Source of the DNA: Anaerolineae bacterium
GTDB lineage: Bacteria > Chloroflexota > Anaerolineae > JADYZS01
Length of the DNA: 7,498 nucleotides
Direction: 5' to 3'
NCBI GenBank assembly: GCA_020853075.1
Contig: JADYZS010000333.1
Coordinates: 1 to 7,498, forward strand
The position numbers were made by a program, and so were the translations under genes. Positions within the stretch are counted from its first letter, which is position 1, and each line of letters starts with the position of its first letter. Below the pieces are notes generated by a model, which searched no databases, had not been told where the DNA came from, and worked only from the letters and a program-made list of their open reading frames with translations. This document shows positions 1 to 5,409 of this stretch, one piece after another.

Positions 1-1031
1 ATTTTCCGCGATGTGCCCAGCGGGGTGATGTCGTTCAACGGTTGCGCGTGGGTCATGCCCGTTGCCAGGATGAAGAAAAGCCAGAGATACCACCCCGGTT
101 CGCGAGTGAGTATGGCGAGCGCACCGATAGCCAGCACCGTCAGCCCGCCCAGCCAGCGAGCATATCGCCCGAAAACGGCGTAGGCCGTGTGGCCGCCGTC
201 TAACTGGCCTGCCGGTAGCAGGTTAATCCCTGTCACCAGGAGCCCGATGTAGCCCGCCCAGGCGATAGGGTGCAACAGGATTGCCATTCCTGCCGGGCGT
301 GGCCGGACAAGAGCGATCAGCGCATCCACCAACAATGATCCCTCAAGACCACGCCCGCCGAAGCGCGGGACAATAGGCGATAGGAGAAGGCCAATCACCA
401 GAACAGGGATTGCCACCACAAGCCCCGCCAACGGCCCGGCCACTGCCACGTCAAACAGCGATTTGCGGTTTTGCACCGGCGACTTCATGCGGATGAACGC
501 GCCAAAGGTGCCGATGGCGCCCAGGGGGAACGGGATGAAGTAAGGTAACGTGACGGCAACTTTGTGAAGGCGCGCCAGAAAATAGTGCCCGAACTCGTGC
601 GTCCCCAGGATGAGAAGGATGGAGGCAGAGAAGAGCACCCCGGCTTCCAGACGGGTGAGGCCTGGGATCGGGTTCGTAAAGAACGCGCCCGCGAAGATCG
701 TGCTCGCCACCGTCAATACAAAGAGCGCCAGGTTGACAAGCGGATTAGAGGCAGTAGGCCGCACGACGCCGTGCAGAGCCAACACGACATCTTCTCCGCC
801 TTCCCGGCGCAGCAAGGGTGTGTATCCCAGCCGCCGGAATCGCTGTTCTAACACCCCAAACGCGCTCTCGGCATCTTGCAGTAAGTGTCCGACAAAGCGC
901 ACCGCGCCATCCTGCGTGCGAGAGGTCGTCACCTGATTTACGGCCAAAACGTCGGCCAGTTCAGCCCGCAGCAGGAGCGCGGGGTCGTCTGAGATCGTCC
1001 AACCAAAGCCCATCGTATTCGCGAGTGTCAT
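1..1031 (-). CDS. EGY-like site-2 protease (M50 family), 3' end outside window
   Basis: This is an intramembrane zinc metalloprotease, here 343 codons with no stop before the window edge. Seen: a soluble N-terminal region (about residues 1-97), then a first membrane segment near 99-118. The zinc-binding HEFGH lies at 145-149 inside a hydrophobic helix. The stretch GTFGAFIRMKSP (174-185) and the AGP turn (198-200) follow. N270-xx-P273 and LDGG (277-280) come next, with D278 the expected third zinc ligand, and further hydrophobic helices follow. The spacing and the GTFGAFI and NLLPAGQLDGG blocks match the EGY branch of bacterial and plastid site-2 proteases rather than RseP, and no PDZ domain is visible. 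The ATG at 1031 has GAGGTGA (1039-1045) 7 nt upstream, which favours it over the in-frame Met at residue 7. The substrate is unknown. The gene diverges from the methyltransferase. Confidence 0.93.
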   Translation of the reverse strand, partial: MTLANTMGFGWTISDDPALLLRAELADVLAVNQVTTSRTQDGAVRFVGHLLQDAESAFGVLEQRFRRLGYTPLLRREGGEDVVLALHGVVRPTASNPLVNLALFVLTVASTIFAGAFFTNPIPGLTRLEAGVLFSASILLILGTHEFGHYFLARLHKVAVTLPYFIPFPLGAIGTFGAFIRMKSPVQNRKSLFDVAVAGPLAGLVVAIPVLVIGLLLSPIVPRFGGRGLEGSLLVDALIALVRPRPAGMAILLHPIAWAGYIGLLVTGINLLPAGQLDGGHTAYAVFGRYARWLGGLTVLAIGALAILTREPGWYLWLFFILATGMTHAQPLNDITPLGTSRK

Positions 1032-1038
1032 GGCGTTA

Positions 1039-1045
1039 TCACCTC
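1039..1045 (-). promoter_or_regulatory. Ribosome binding site GAGGTGA for the EGY-like protease
   Basis: Reading the minus strand, GAGGTGA lies 7 nt before the ATG at 1031. It is a near-perfect Shine-Dalgarno match and decides the start codon against the in-frame Met six codons further in. Confidence 0.7.
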
Positions 1046-1076
1046 GTCTCTCTACGATCCTAACCAATCCTCTTTC

Positions 1077-1107
1077 AATATAGCACAGGTTTGCGGTTTT
1101 TCGGCAA
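1077..1107 (-). promoter_or_regulatory. Probable sigma70-type promoter for the EGY-like protease
   Basis: On the minus strand, TATATT (1077-1082) is preceded by TGC (1083-1085), giving an extended -10. TTGCCG (1102-1107) lies 19 nt upstream as a weak -35. Transcription would start near 1070, leaving a leader of about 39 nt. The -35 falls between the -35 and -10 of the plus-strand promoter, so the two would compete for polymerase. Confidence 0.5.
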
Positions 1108-1120
1108 GGGCTGCTACAAT
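1091..1120 (+). promoter_or_regulatory. Sigma70-type promoter for the methyltransferase gene
   Basis: TTGCGG (1091-1096) and TACAAT (1115-1120) are separated by 18 nt, a good match to the housekeeping consensus. Transcription would begin near 1127, about 30 nt before the ATG at 1157. This argues against the longer reading frame that opens with TTG at 1091, because that TTG is the -35 hexamer itself. Confidence 0.65.
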
Positions 1121-1156
1121 GTAGGTAGGTTCATTCTCAGACCACAGGCGGATACG

Positions 1157-1933
1157 ATGCTGGACCTGTACGAGCCCTTTGCTCGCTTCTATGATGCAGC
1201 CTACGAGCGTGTCACCGAGGATGTCCCCATGTACCTCGGTTTTGCTCAACGTACCGGCGGACCTATCCTGGAATTGGGCTGCGGCACAGGACGTCTTATG
1301 CAACCGCTTGCGGAAGCGGGCTACCGCGTCACTGGCGTGGATGCTTCCCCGGCGATGCTGGCTCTGGCCGAGAAGAAATTAGCAGCCGCAAGCCTCTCCC
1401 AGACGGCGAGGTTGGTCAATGCGGACATGCGGGAATTCCAGACGGGAGAGACATATCGCCTGGCCTTCATCGCCCTCAATACATTCATGCACCTGGAGAC
1501 ACAGGCTGACCAATTGCGCGCGCTGCGCTGCTGGCGACGCCACCTGGCTCCTGGTGGCTTCCTTACCATAGATCTCTTCAGCCCCGACCTGGGAAGCCTG
1601 CTGGAAGCCGATGGCCGTCTGGCCGAGGCGAACCGTTGGACCGATCCGGCAACGGGTGTCACGGTGCAGAAACTCTACACCCGCACGGTGGATCTGGCGA
1701 CGCAGACTATCTCCGTGACGTTTGTTTATGATGAGACGCTCCCGGACGGCACTCTGCGCCGCGCCCTCGCGCCCTTCAAGCTACGCTACCTCTGGCGCTA
1801 CGAGGCGGAACTGCTGTTGGACAAGGCCGGTTACGTGGTTGAAGAGTTGTATGGCTCCTATTATCTGGAGCCCTTTAGTTCCAGCAGCGGGCGCATGATC
1901 TTCGTGGCGCGCCGCCGGGAGGGAGAATCATAG
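1157..1933 (+). CDS. Class I SAM-dependent methyltransferase, small-molecule type
   Basis: A soluble 258-residue methyltransferase of the seven-strand Rossmann type, expected to transfer a methyl group from S-adenosylmethionine. Seen: motif I ELGCGTG (39-45), which binds SAM; the acidic end of strand 2, VDAS (61-64), which contacts the ribose; NADM (88-91), next to the adenine; and LAPGGFLTIDL (130-140), the post-IV strand common in this fold. The N-terminal YEPFARFYDAAY block is typical of the Methyltransf_25 group. The C-terminal half has a beta-rich insert (about 150-200), as in related enzymes acting on small metabolites. The ATG at 1157 follows AGGCGG (1146-1151) by 5 nt. The frame is open upstream to a TTG at 1091, but that overlaps the promoter. 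The substrate cannot be told from sequence, and the neighbours do not suggest one. Confidence 0.88.
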   Translation: MLDLYEPFARFYDAAYERVTEDVPMYLGFAQRTGGPILELGCGTGRLMQPLAEAGYRVTGVDASPAMLALAEKKLAAASLSQTARLVNADMREFQTGETYRLAFIALNTFMHLETQADQLRALRCWRRHLAPGGFLTIDLFSPDLGSLLEADGRLAEANRWTDPATGVTVQKLYTRTVDLATQTISVTFVYDETLPDGTLRRALAPFKLRYLWRYEAELLLDKAGYVVEELYGSYYLEPFSSSSGRMIFVARRREGES

Positions 1934-1948
1934 CGTGACAGCGCATAC

Positions 1949-1983
1949 AAAACGGGTCAGGCTGTGCAGCCTGACCCGTTTTT
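1949..1983. terminator. Bidirectional intrinsic terminator between convergent genes
   Basis: A perfect inverted repeat has arms AACGGGTCAGGCTG (1951-1964) and CAGCCTGACCCGTT (1967-1980). It is flanked by an A run on the left and a T run on the right (1979-1983), so it makes a U-tailed hairpin on both strands. It sits 17 bp after the methyltransferase stop and directly abuts the glycosyltransferase stop at 1984, so both genes would use it. Confidence 0.92.
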
Positions 1984-2688
1984 CTATTCCCGCCAGAGTT
2001 GTAGGCGAAATCTCCATAACTCGCGGAAGGCGCGGCTGATGACGTGCCAGCGTGCCCCCGTCGGCGAACCGGCGCGCCGTGGCCGGTGCTGCACTGGCAC
2101 TTCCTTGATGCGGTAGCCTGCACGTTTGGCGCGCACCAGGAGTTCCGCGCTGAAGGTTGCGCCACGCGACTGTACCTGCGGCCCGATCACCTTCGTGATA
2201 ACCTCGCGCTTGATGAGCTTGAAAGCACAGTCAATGTCGCGAGCGGTGTAGCCAAAAAGGAGGGTGACCAGCGTGCTCCAACCGATGCCGAAGAGCACGC
2301 GTAGAAACGGATCGCGCCGCGGCGCGCGATAGCCGACCACCAGATCGACCTCGTTGGCGAAGGGGATCAGGCGATCCACGTCTTCCAGCACGAACTGGCG
2401 ATCCGAGTCGGTCCAGAGGGCATACTCGCGCGTGGCACTGGTCAACGCCGTATAGACGGCTGCGCCGTAGCCCAGGTTTTTCGGGTGTTCTACCAGGCGC
2501 ACAGAAGGATGGTTCGCGGCGAAAGACCGCACCGCATCGCCCGTGCGATCCTTGCTGCCATCGTTGACGACCACCACTTCCAGATCGGGAAAGCGAGGCT
2601 GCATCACCGCCAGAACGTCGGCCAGCATCCCTGCGATGTTGGCTTCTTCGTTGTAGGCAGGCATGACGACGGAAAGGCTGCTGACCAC
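1984..2688 (-). CDS. Family 2 glycosyltransferase, DPM1-like, soluble
   Basis: A 234-residue GT-A fold glycosyltransferase related to dolichyl- or polyprenyl-phosphate sugar synthases, which move a sugar from a nucleotide donor to a lipid phosphate at the membrane surface. Seen: the opening VVMPAYNEE (7-15); VVNDGS with D43 for the uracil/nucleotide site; NLGYGAA (71-77); the metal-binding DXD as D94-S-D96 in a TDSDRQF context; DIDCAFKL (151-158); and the C-terminal EVPVQHRPRRAGSPTG (196-211) typical of this subgroup. No C-terminal membrane helices follow, unlike GtrB/ArnC types, so it is probably peripheral. The GTG start at 2688 is chosen because AGGAG (2696-2700) lies 7 nt upstream; a nearby ATG (2693-2695) is out of frame. 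No partner lipid-carrier or mannosyltransferase gene is in view, so donor and acceptor are unknown. Confidence 0.9.
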   Translation of the reverse strand: MVSSLSVVMPAYNEEANIAGMLADVLAVMQPRFPDLEVVVVNDGSKDRTGDAVRSFAANHPSVRLVEHPKNLGYGAAVYTALTSATREYALWTDSDRQFVLEDVDRLIPFANEVDLVVGYRAPRRDPFLRVLFGIGWSTLVTLLFGYTARDIDCAFKLIKREVITKVIGPQVQSRGATFSAELLVRAKRAGYRIKEVPVQHRPRRAGSPTGARWHVISRAFRELWRFRLQLWRE

Positions 2689-2695
2689 GGATCAT

Positions 2696-2700
2696 CTCCT
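2696..2700 (-). promoter_or_regulatory. Ribosome binding site AGGAG deciding the GTG start of the glycosyltransferase
   Basis: AGGAG on the minus strand is 7 nt before the GTG at 2688. An ATG lies between them but is out of frame, so the Shine-Dalgarno spacing points to GTG as the real start. No convincing promoter is seen in the 75 bp between the upstream terminator and this site. Confidence 0.65.
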
Positions 2701-2707
2701 GGCATAA

Positions 2708-2716
2708 AGCCTCTGG
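2708..2716. repeat. 9-bp direct repeat AGCCTCTGG, left copy
   Basis: AGCCTCTGG occurs here and again, same orientation, at 2838-2846. The two copies bracket the nested palindrome, leaving 14 and 13 nt of unrelated sequence on the two sides. A 9-bp pair is the length of some transposon target duplications, but the inverted repeats do not directly abut it, so this could be chance. Confidence 0.4.
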
Positions 2717-2730
2717 ATGGAAAGGCGTGC

Positions 2731-2824
2731 CTGCCATCGGTTAGAAACCGACGGCAAACGGGTAAAAAAACCCGCAAAGCGGGTTTCTTGTACTTACCAG
2801 CCGTCGGATTTTATCCGATGGCAG
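2731..2824. repeat. Nested palindromic intergenic element (MITE- or REP-like)
   Basis: Two imperfect 23-bp palindromes lie at 2733-2755 and 2800-2822. Each can fold alone: GCCATCGGTT with ACCGACGGC, and GCCGTCGGAT with ATCCGATGGC. Each is also an inverted copy of the other, sharing CTGCCATCGG at the outer end and CCGACGGC at the inner end around a divergent 7-nt loop. Between them sits a third hairpin with an A/T tract, annotated separately as a terminator. The element fills the gap between the GIY-YIG gene and the glycosyltransferase. The loop sequences differ while the stems are kept, and the stem mismatches could form G-U pairs on one strand or the other. This suggests selection on folding. 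Its copy number in the genome cannot be judged here. Confidence 0.75.
2764..2786 (-). terminator. Intrinsic terminator of the protease/HD/TyrA-like/GIY-YIG operon
   Basis: Read on the minus strand, the hairpin AAACCCGC-TTT-GCGGGTTT runs straight into seven T residues (2764-2770). It lies about 65 nt after the GIY-YIG stop codon and before the glycosyltransferase start, so it should separate those two transcripts. The ACCCG arm (2770-2774) can also pair with CGGGT at 2759-2763, a competing smaller hairpin. Confidence 0.85.
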
Positions 2825-2837
2825 CCTGTTCCCAGAC

Positions 2838-2846
2838 AGCCTCTGG
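2838..2846. repeat. 9-bp direct repeat AGCCTCTGG, right copy
   Basis: This is the second copy of the repeat at 2708-2716. It also forms part of a short hairpin, CCCAGA (2831-2836) with TCTGGG (2842-2847), just beyond the GIY-YIG stop codon. That hairpin has no T tract, so it is not a terminator on its own. Confidence 0.4.
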
Positions 2847-2850
2847 GGTA

Positions 2851-3141
2851 TTACAGGTCGTGCTCAGGCGTCTGGTAGCCAAGGATCAACGCTCGCTTGC
2901 GGCGCGTCGTTAGTTGCTTCACGGCGCGCTCGCGGCGCATGGCCGCGCCCCGGTCGGGTTGGGACTCCACATAAACCAGACGCACGGGTCGCCGCTGACG
3001 AGTATAGCGCCCACCACGGCCTGCGTTGTGCATCTTGACCCGCCGGGCCACGTCGGTCGTCCAACCTGTATAGAGCGTACCGTCGGTACATTCCACCATA
3101 TAGACAAAACAGGAACGCTGCACCTCCCCAGTGGGCGGCAA
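2851..3141 (-). CDS. GIY-YIG nuclease-fold protein, YhbQ/UPF0213 type
   Basis: A 96-residue single-domain GIY-YIG protein, the usual size of the YhbQ/UPF0213 group, which are small stand-alone relatives of the UvrC N-terminal nuclease. Seen: VYMVE (13-17) in place of GIY; YTG (24-26) in place of YIG; the helix TTDVARRVKMHN with the expected catalytic arginine at R33 or R34; and MRRERAVKQL (68-77) with the probable metal-binding glutamate E71. Reported family members have shown DNA-cleaving activity in vitro, but their cellular role is not settled. The start is TTG at 3141, with a weak AAGG 4 nt upstream; an in-frame GTG at 3123 is the alternative. It begins 16 bp after the TyrA-like stop, making it the last gene of the operon. 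The protein is basic, fitting a nucleic-acid target. Confidence 0.88.
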   Translation of the reverse strand: MPPTGEVQRSCFVYMVECTDGTLYTGWTTDVARRVKMHNAGRGGRYTRQRRPVRLVYVESQPDRGAAMRRERAVKQLTTRRKRALILGYQTPEHDL

Positions 3142-3157
3142 GATGCCTTACCCCTAC

Positions 3158-4117
3158 TCATCGCTTACGGTCGCGGCCGGCCAATCCACCCAGCAATAAC
3201 GTGCGCCACGACCTGTCAACCGCAGGCACCTGCACCGAGTCGCCCATGTCCCAGCGGCCCTCGGCTCTATCGCTCACCCATTTCTGCCGCGCCGCGATGA
3301 CCTGGACGAAGGCCTGCTCAATACGCTCGGCATCGGCGGACGTAATAGTCTCCTTCCACGCCAACAAGGCTGCAACGTAAGTGTCAATCCAACGGGCGAT
3401 GTTAGCCTCGTTGTTGAGGCATAGGTCGCGCAAGGAGGCTGCGCTTTCGTCGGGCAACCGGGTCGCACCCTCGTAAATATCCCCGGCCAGGCGGCGCACC
3501 TCGCGCCAGGGCGGGCTATCTGCGGTGGCGCTGGAGAGCGCGGCAGCCATGATGGTAGGGAGGTGAGCCACAGCCGTCAGCAACCCATCGTGCTCCGCGG
3601 CATCTATGAACAAGGGTTTGGCGCCCAATTCAGTCACCAGGTTTGCCACCAGCCGGATCGCCTCATCTGAGGCTTTCGGAGATGAAGCAAGACAATAAAC
3701 CGCATCGCGAAAGAGGTCAGGAGACGCGGATTGGCTGGTGACGTGGAGGATCGGATCACCGCCGACGAAGGAAACACCTGCAGGCAGAAGTTCGTCGGCC
3801 CAGCCCAGGACGGGGGTTTTCAGGTTCGCCGTGTCGGTGATGACCGTGCCCGGCGCCAGATCGGGCGCGATGGCCTGCAACGATTTGCGCATCTCGCCCA
3901 GAGGAAGGGCAAGGATGATGAGCGATGCCCCCTCGCACGCGCGGGGAAGGTTCCATTCGGTGCGATCCAGCGCGCCCCGTTGCTTGGCAAGATTGGCCGC
4001 ACCCGGATCCCGGTCATGGCCTACCAGTTCAAACTCGCCCTTCATCCGGCGCAGAGCCAGGCCGAACGAGGTTCCGACCAGCCCCAATCCGACTATGGTG
4101 ATCCGAGGTTTCGCCAT
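3158..4117 (-). CDS. TyrA-like prephenate/arogenate dehydrogenase family protein, altered active site
   Basis: A 319-residue protein with the two-domain TyrA layout. It has an NAD(P)-binding Rossmann domain beginning VGLGLVGTS (9-17), then a helical C-terminal domain with HDGLLTAVAHLP (176-187) and GDIYEGATR (212-220). In the family H185 and R220 correspond to substrate-binding positions. TyrA oxidises prephenate or arogenate in tyrosine synthesis. Two catalytic positions differ, however. The usual D-x-G-S-x-K motif reads DTANLK (95-100), with N98 in place of serine. The near-universal GGHPM motif reads GGDPI (119-123), with D121 in place of the catalytic histidine. So the fold assignment is firm but the prephenate reaction is doubtful. 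The ATG at 4117 starts 12 bp after the HD gene stop. No other aromatic-pathway gene is present. It could be a lineage-specific TyrA or a dehydrogenase for another substrate. Confidence 0.85.
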   Translation of the reverse strand: MAKPRITIVGLGLVGTSFGLALRRMKGEFELVGHDRDPGAANLAKQRGALDRTEWNLPRACEGASLIILALPLGEMRKSLQAIAPDLAPGTVITDTANLKTPVLGWADELLPAGVSFVGGDPILHVTSQSASPDLFRDAVYCLASSPKASDEAIRLVANLVTELGAKPLFIDAAEHDGLLTAVAHLPTIMAAALSSATADSPPWREVRRLAGDIYEGATRLPDESAASLRDLCLNNEANIARWIDTYVAALLAWKETITSADAERIEQAFVQVIAARQKWVSDRAEGRWDMGDSVQVPAVDRSWRTLLLGGLAGRDRKR

Positions 4118-4129
4118 CGTTTCGCTCTA

Positions 4130-4648
4130 TCAGTTTGCATCATCTACCGCGTGCAACGCCAGTAGCCACTCATCCAGCCGCGAGCGAGGGGGCGACTCCG
4201 GCACGTCCTGGTGGCGACGAATCAGTTCCACCGTATCGGGCGAACAACCTGCGGCCTGCGCCATCTGTGCCCCTCGGCAGGGATGATCCAGAAGGAGCGT
4301 GAAACCATAGCGCCAACTATGCGGATCAGACGAAGCAACTCGCGCCAGCCACTTAGGTCGTAGTCCCCGGAGGAGGACCGCCGGAACCCGGTGCCACAGG
4401 CGCACACCTTCGGACTTGGCGACGTCGTGCAGAAGGGCAGCAGCCCACAGATCGCGCTCCTTGTAACCTTGTGCCCGCAGCGCAGACAAGATATTCAGGC
4501 CGTGCCGCTGGTCGGCAACAGGCATCCGGCGGAAAAGGTATATGGCCTGCGGGGGCAGTGTCTTCTCAACCAACTTCCACTCATTAGGACGCACGTAAGC
4601 GGTGAGGGCCCGCAGGAACTGCTGGATGCGGTAGAGTGGCCGGGCCAT
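4130..4648 (-). CDS. HD-domain phosphohydrolase-like protein
   Basis: A 172-residue soluble protein with a full set of HD-domain metal ligands. H49 lies in DQRHGL; H74-D75 in ALLHDVAKSEG (the HD signature, with K78 following); H122 in DHPCRGAQMA; H146 in RRHQD; and D169/D170 closes the domain near the C-terminus. The family hydrolyses phosphomonoesters or phosphodiesters of nucleotides using bound divalent metal; the substrate here cannot be named. The extra histidines after the HD pair (H122, H146) suggest a two-metal site. The ATG at 4648 lies 9 bp after the protease stop, and no strong Shine-Dalgarno is seen at the usual distance, so translational coupling to the protease gene is likely. 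It is the second gene of the four-gene operon. Confidence 0.85.
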   Translation of the reverse strand: MARPLYRIQQFLRALTAYVRPNEWKLVEKTLPPQAIYLFRRMPVADQRHGLNILSALRAQGYKERDLWAAALLHDVAKSEGVRLWHRVPAVLLRGLRPKWLARVASSDPHSWRYGFTLLLDHPCRGAQMAQAAGCSPDTVELIRRHQDVPESPPRSRLDEWLLALHAVDDAN

Positions 4649-4657
4649 GCGTGTTGC

Positions 4658-5281
4658 TCATGCCCCCAGGATCGCCCTCTGCAAGAATCGCGTGGGCGGC
4701 CCCAGCACGATACTCATGATGGGAATGTACGTATTGAGAAGCACGATGCCTAGCAGGGCGAAGGGCCCCCACCTCTCCTGCTGCATCCAGGTGGAAACCA
4801 GGACGCGTGCGTTCTGCAAGGATCCCAAAATGCCCAAGACGATGCGGTAGCCGTCCAACGGGAAGATAGGTAACGAGTTAAAAACCGCCAGCCCGATGTT
4901 GACGAAGACAATGGCGAACAGCAGGGTCCCGATGGTAGTAGGCACATCTACGAAGCGCAACAACAAACCGGCGAGGATGGCTAGGACGATGTTGGAAACA
5001 GGTCCGGCGGCGGCGACAATCCCCATGCCTGCCAGTGGCCTGGTGCGCAGATTGTAGGGATTGACGGGAACCGGTTTGCCCCAACCGATGCCGAATCCAC
5101 CCAAGACGGCCATCAGCATCAGCACTGTGCCTAAAGGATCCAAATGAACCCGTGGATTGAGCGACAGGCGTCCCAAACGCCGAGGTGTCGGATCGCCCAG
5201 GGCAGTCGCCACCCACGCGTGGGAGAACTCGTGCACGGTGATGCTCAGAAGAAGCGCGACGATCAAAATGACGTATATCAC
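4658..5281 (-). CDS. Short site-2 protease family protein (M50), compact membrane type
   Basis: A 207-residue polytopic membrane zinc protease of the compact bacterial site-2 group that lacks PDZ and CBS domains. Seen: a first helix carrying HEFSH (17-21) for zinc; then LNPRVHLDPLGT (41-52), characteristic of this group; AAGPVSN (91-97); and N135-xx-P138 followed by PLDG (141-144), with D143 the third zinc ligand. Hydrophobic segments flank each motif and another lies near the C-terminus. These proteins cut membrane segments of other proteins; the target is not known. It differs clearly from the EGY-like protease at the left edge. The start is GTG at 5281, with AAGGAAAGAG upstream; an in-frame TAA at 5294-5296 rules out a longer product. 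It is the first gene of the operon that runs on through the HD, TyrA-like and GIY-YIG genes. Confidence 0.92.
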   Translation of the reverse strand: MIYVILIVALLLSITVHEFSHAWVATALGDPTPRRLGRLSLNPRVHLDPLGTVLMLMAVLGGFGIGWGKPVPVNPYNLRTRPLAGMGIVAAAGPVSNIVLAILAGLLLRFVDVPTTIGTLLFAIVFVNIGLAVFNSLPIFPLDGYRIVLGILGSLQNARVLVSTWMQQERWGPFALLGIVLLNTYIPIMSIVLGPPTRFLQRAILGA

Positions 5282-5339
5282 GATACTCTTTCCTTAAAGA
5301 CAAGTGAACAGGATGCTCCAGAGAACCAGAACCAGGGTC

Positions 5340-5368
5340 ATGATAGCACAAGGGGTTGTCGTTGGCAA
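5340..5368 (-). promoter_or_regulatory. Sigma70-type promoter of the four-gene operon
   Basis: On the minus strand, TTGCCA (5363-5368) and TATCAT (5340-5345) are separated by exactly 17 nt. The predicted start near 5333 leaves a leader of about 50 nt before the GTG at 5281. It lies back to back with the exporter promoter at 5393-5401. Confidence 0.7.
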
Positions 5369-5392
5369 ATGGATGCGCATTTCGTCATATCG

Positions 5393-5401
5393 TGGTATAA
5401 T
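5393..5401 (+). promoter_or_regulatory. Extended -10 promoter (TGG-TATAAT) for the MFS exporter, probably leaderless
   Basis: TATAAT (5396-5401) is a perfect -10, preceded by TG at 5393-5394 in the extended position, which can replace a -35; none is seen 17 nt upstream. Only 8 nt separate the -10 from the ATG at 5410, so transcription should begin at or within two bases of the start codon. No Shine-Dalgarno is present. Confidence 0.75.
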
Positions 5402-5409
5402 CAGAGCCC

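Noticed and set aside
564..1063. Overlapping plus-strand frames opposite the EGY-like protease
   Set aside because: The minus-strand frame has zinc motifs and membrane helices throughout; the plus-strand products are low-complexity Arg/Ser/Pro-rich shadows.
1091..1156. 22-codon N-terminal extension of the methyltransferase from TTG at 1091
   Set aside because: The TTG is the -35 hexamer and the predicted transcript starts near 1127. The family fold begins with the YEPFARFYD block just after the ATG at 1157.
2919..3161. Alternative frame with an ATG overlapping the TyrA-like stop (ATGA)
   Set aside because: The overlap looks like translational coupling, but the frame is a shadow of the GIY-YIG gene, which has all its motifs in the frame starting at 3141.
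5294..5341. Hydrophobic 15-codon frame just upstream of, and in frame with, the short site-2 protease
   Set aside because: It looks like an extra membrane helix cut off by the TAA at 5294-5296, but its ATG lies inside the -10 of the operon promoter, so it would not be transcribed from there. The protease is full length without it.
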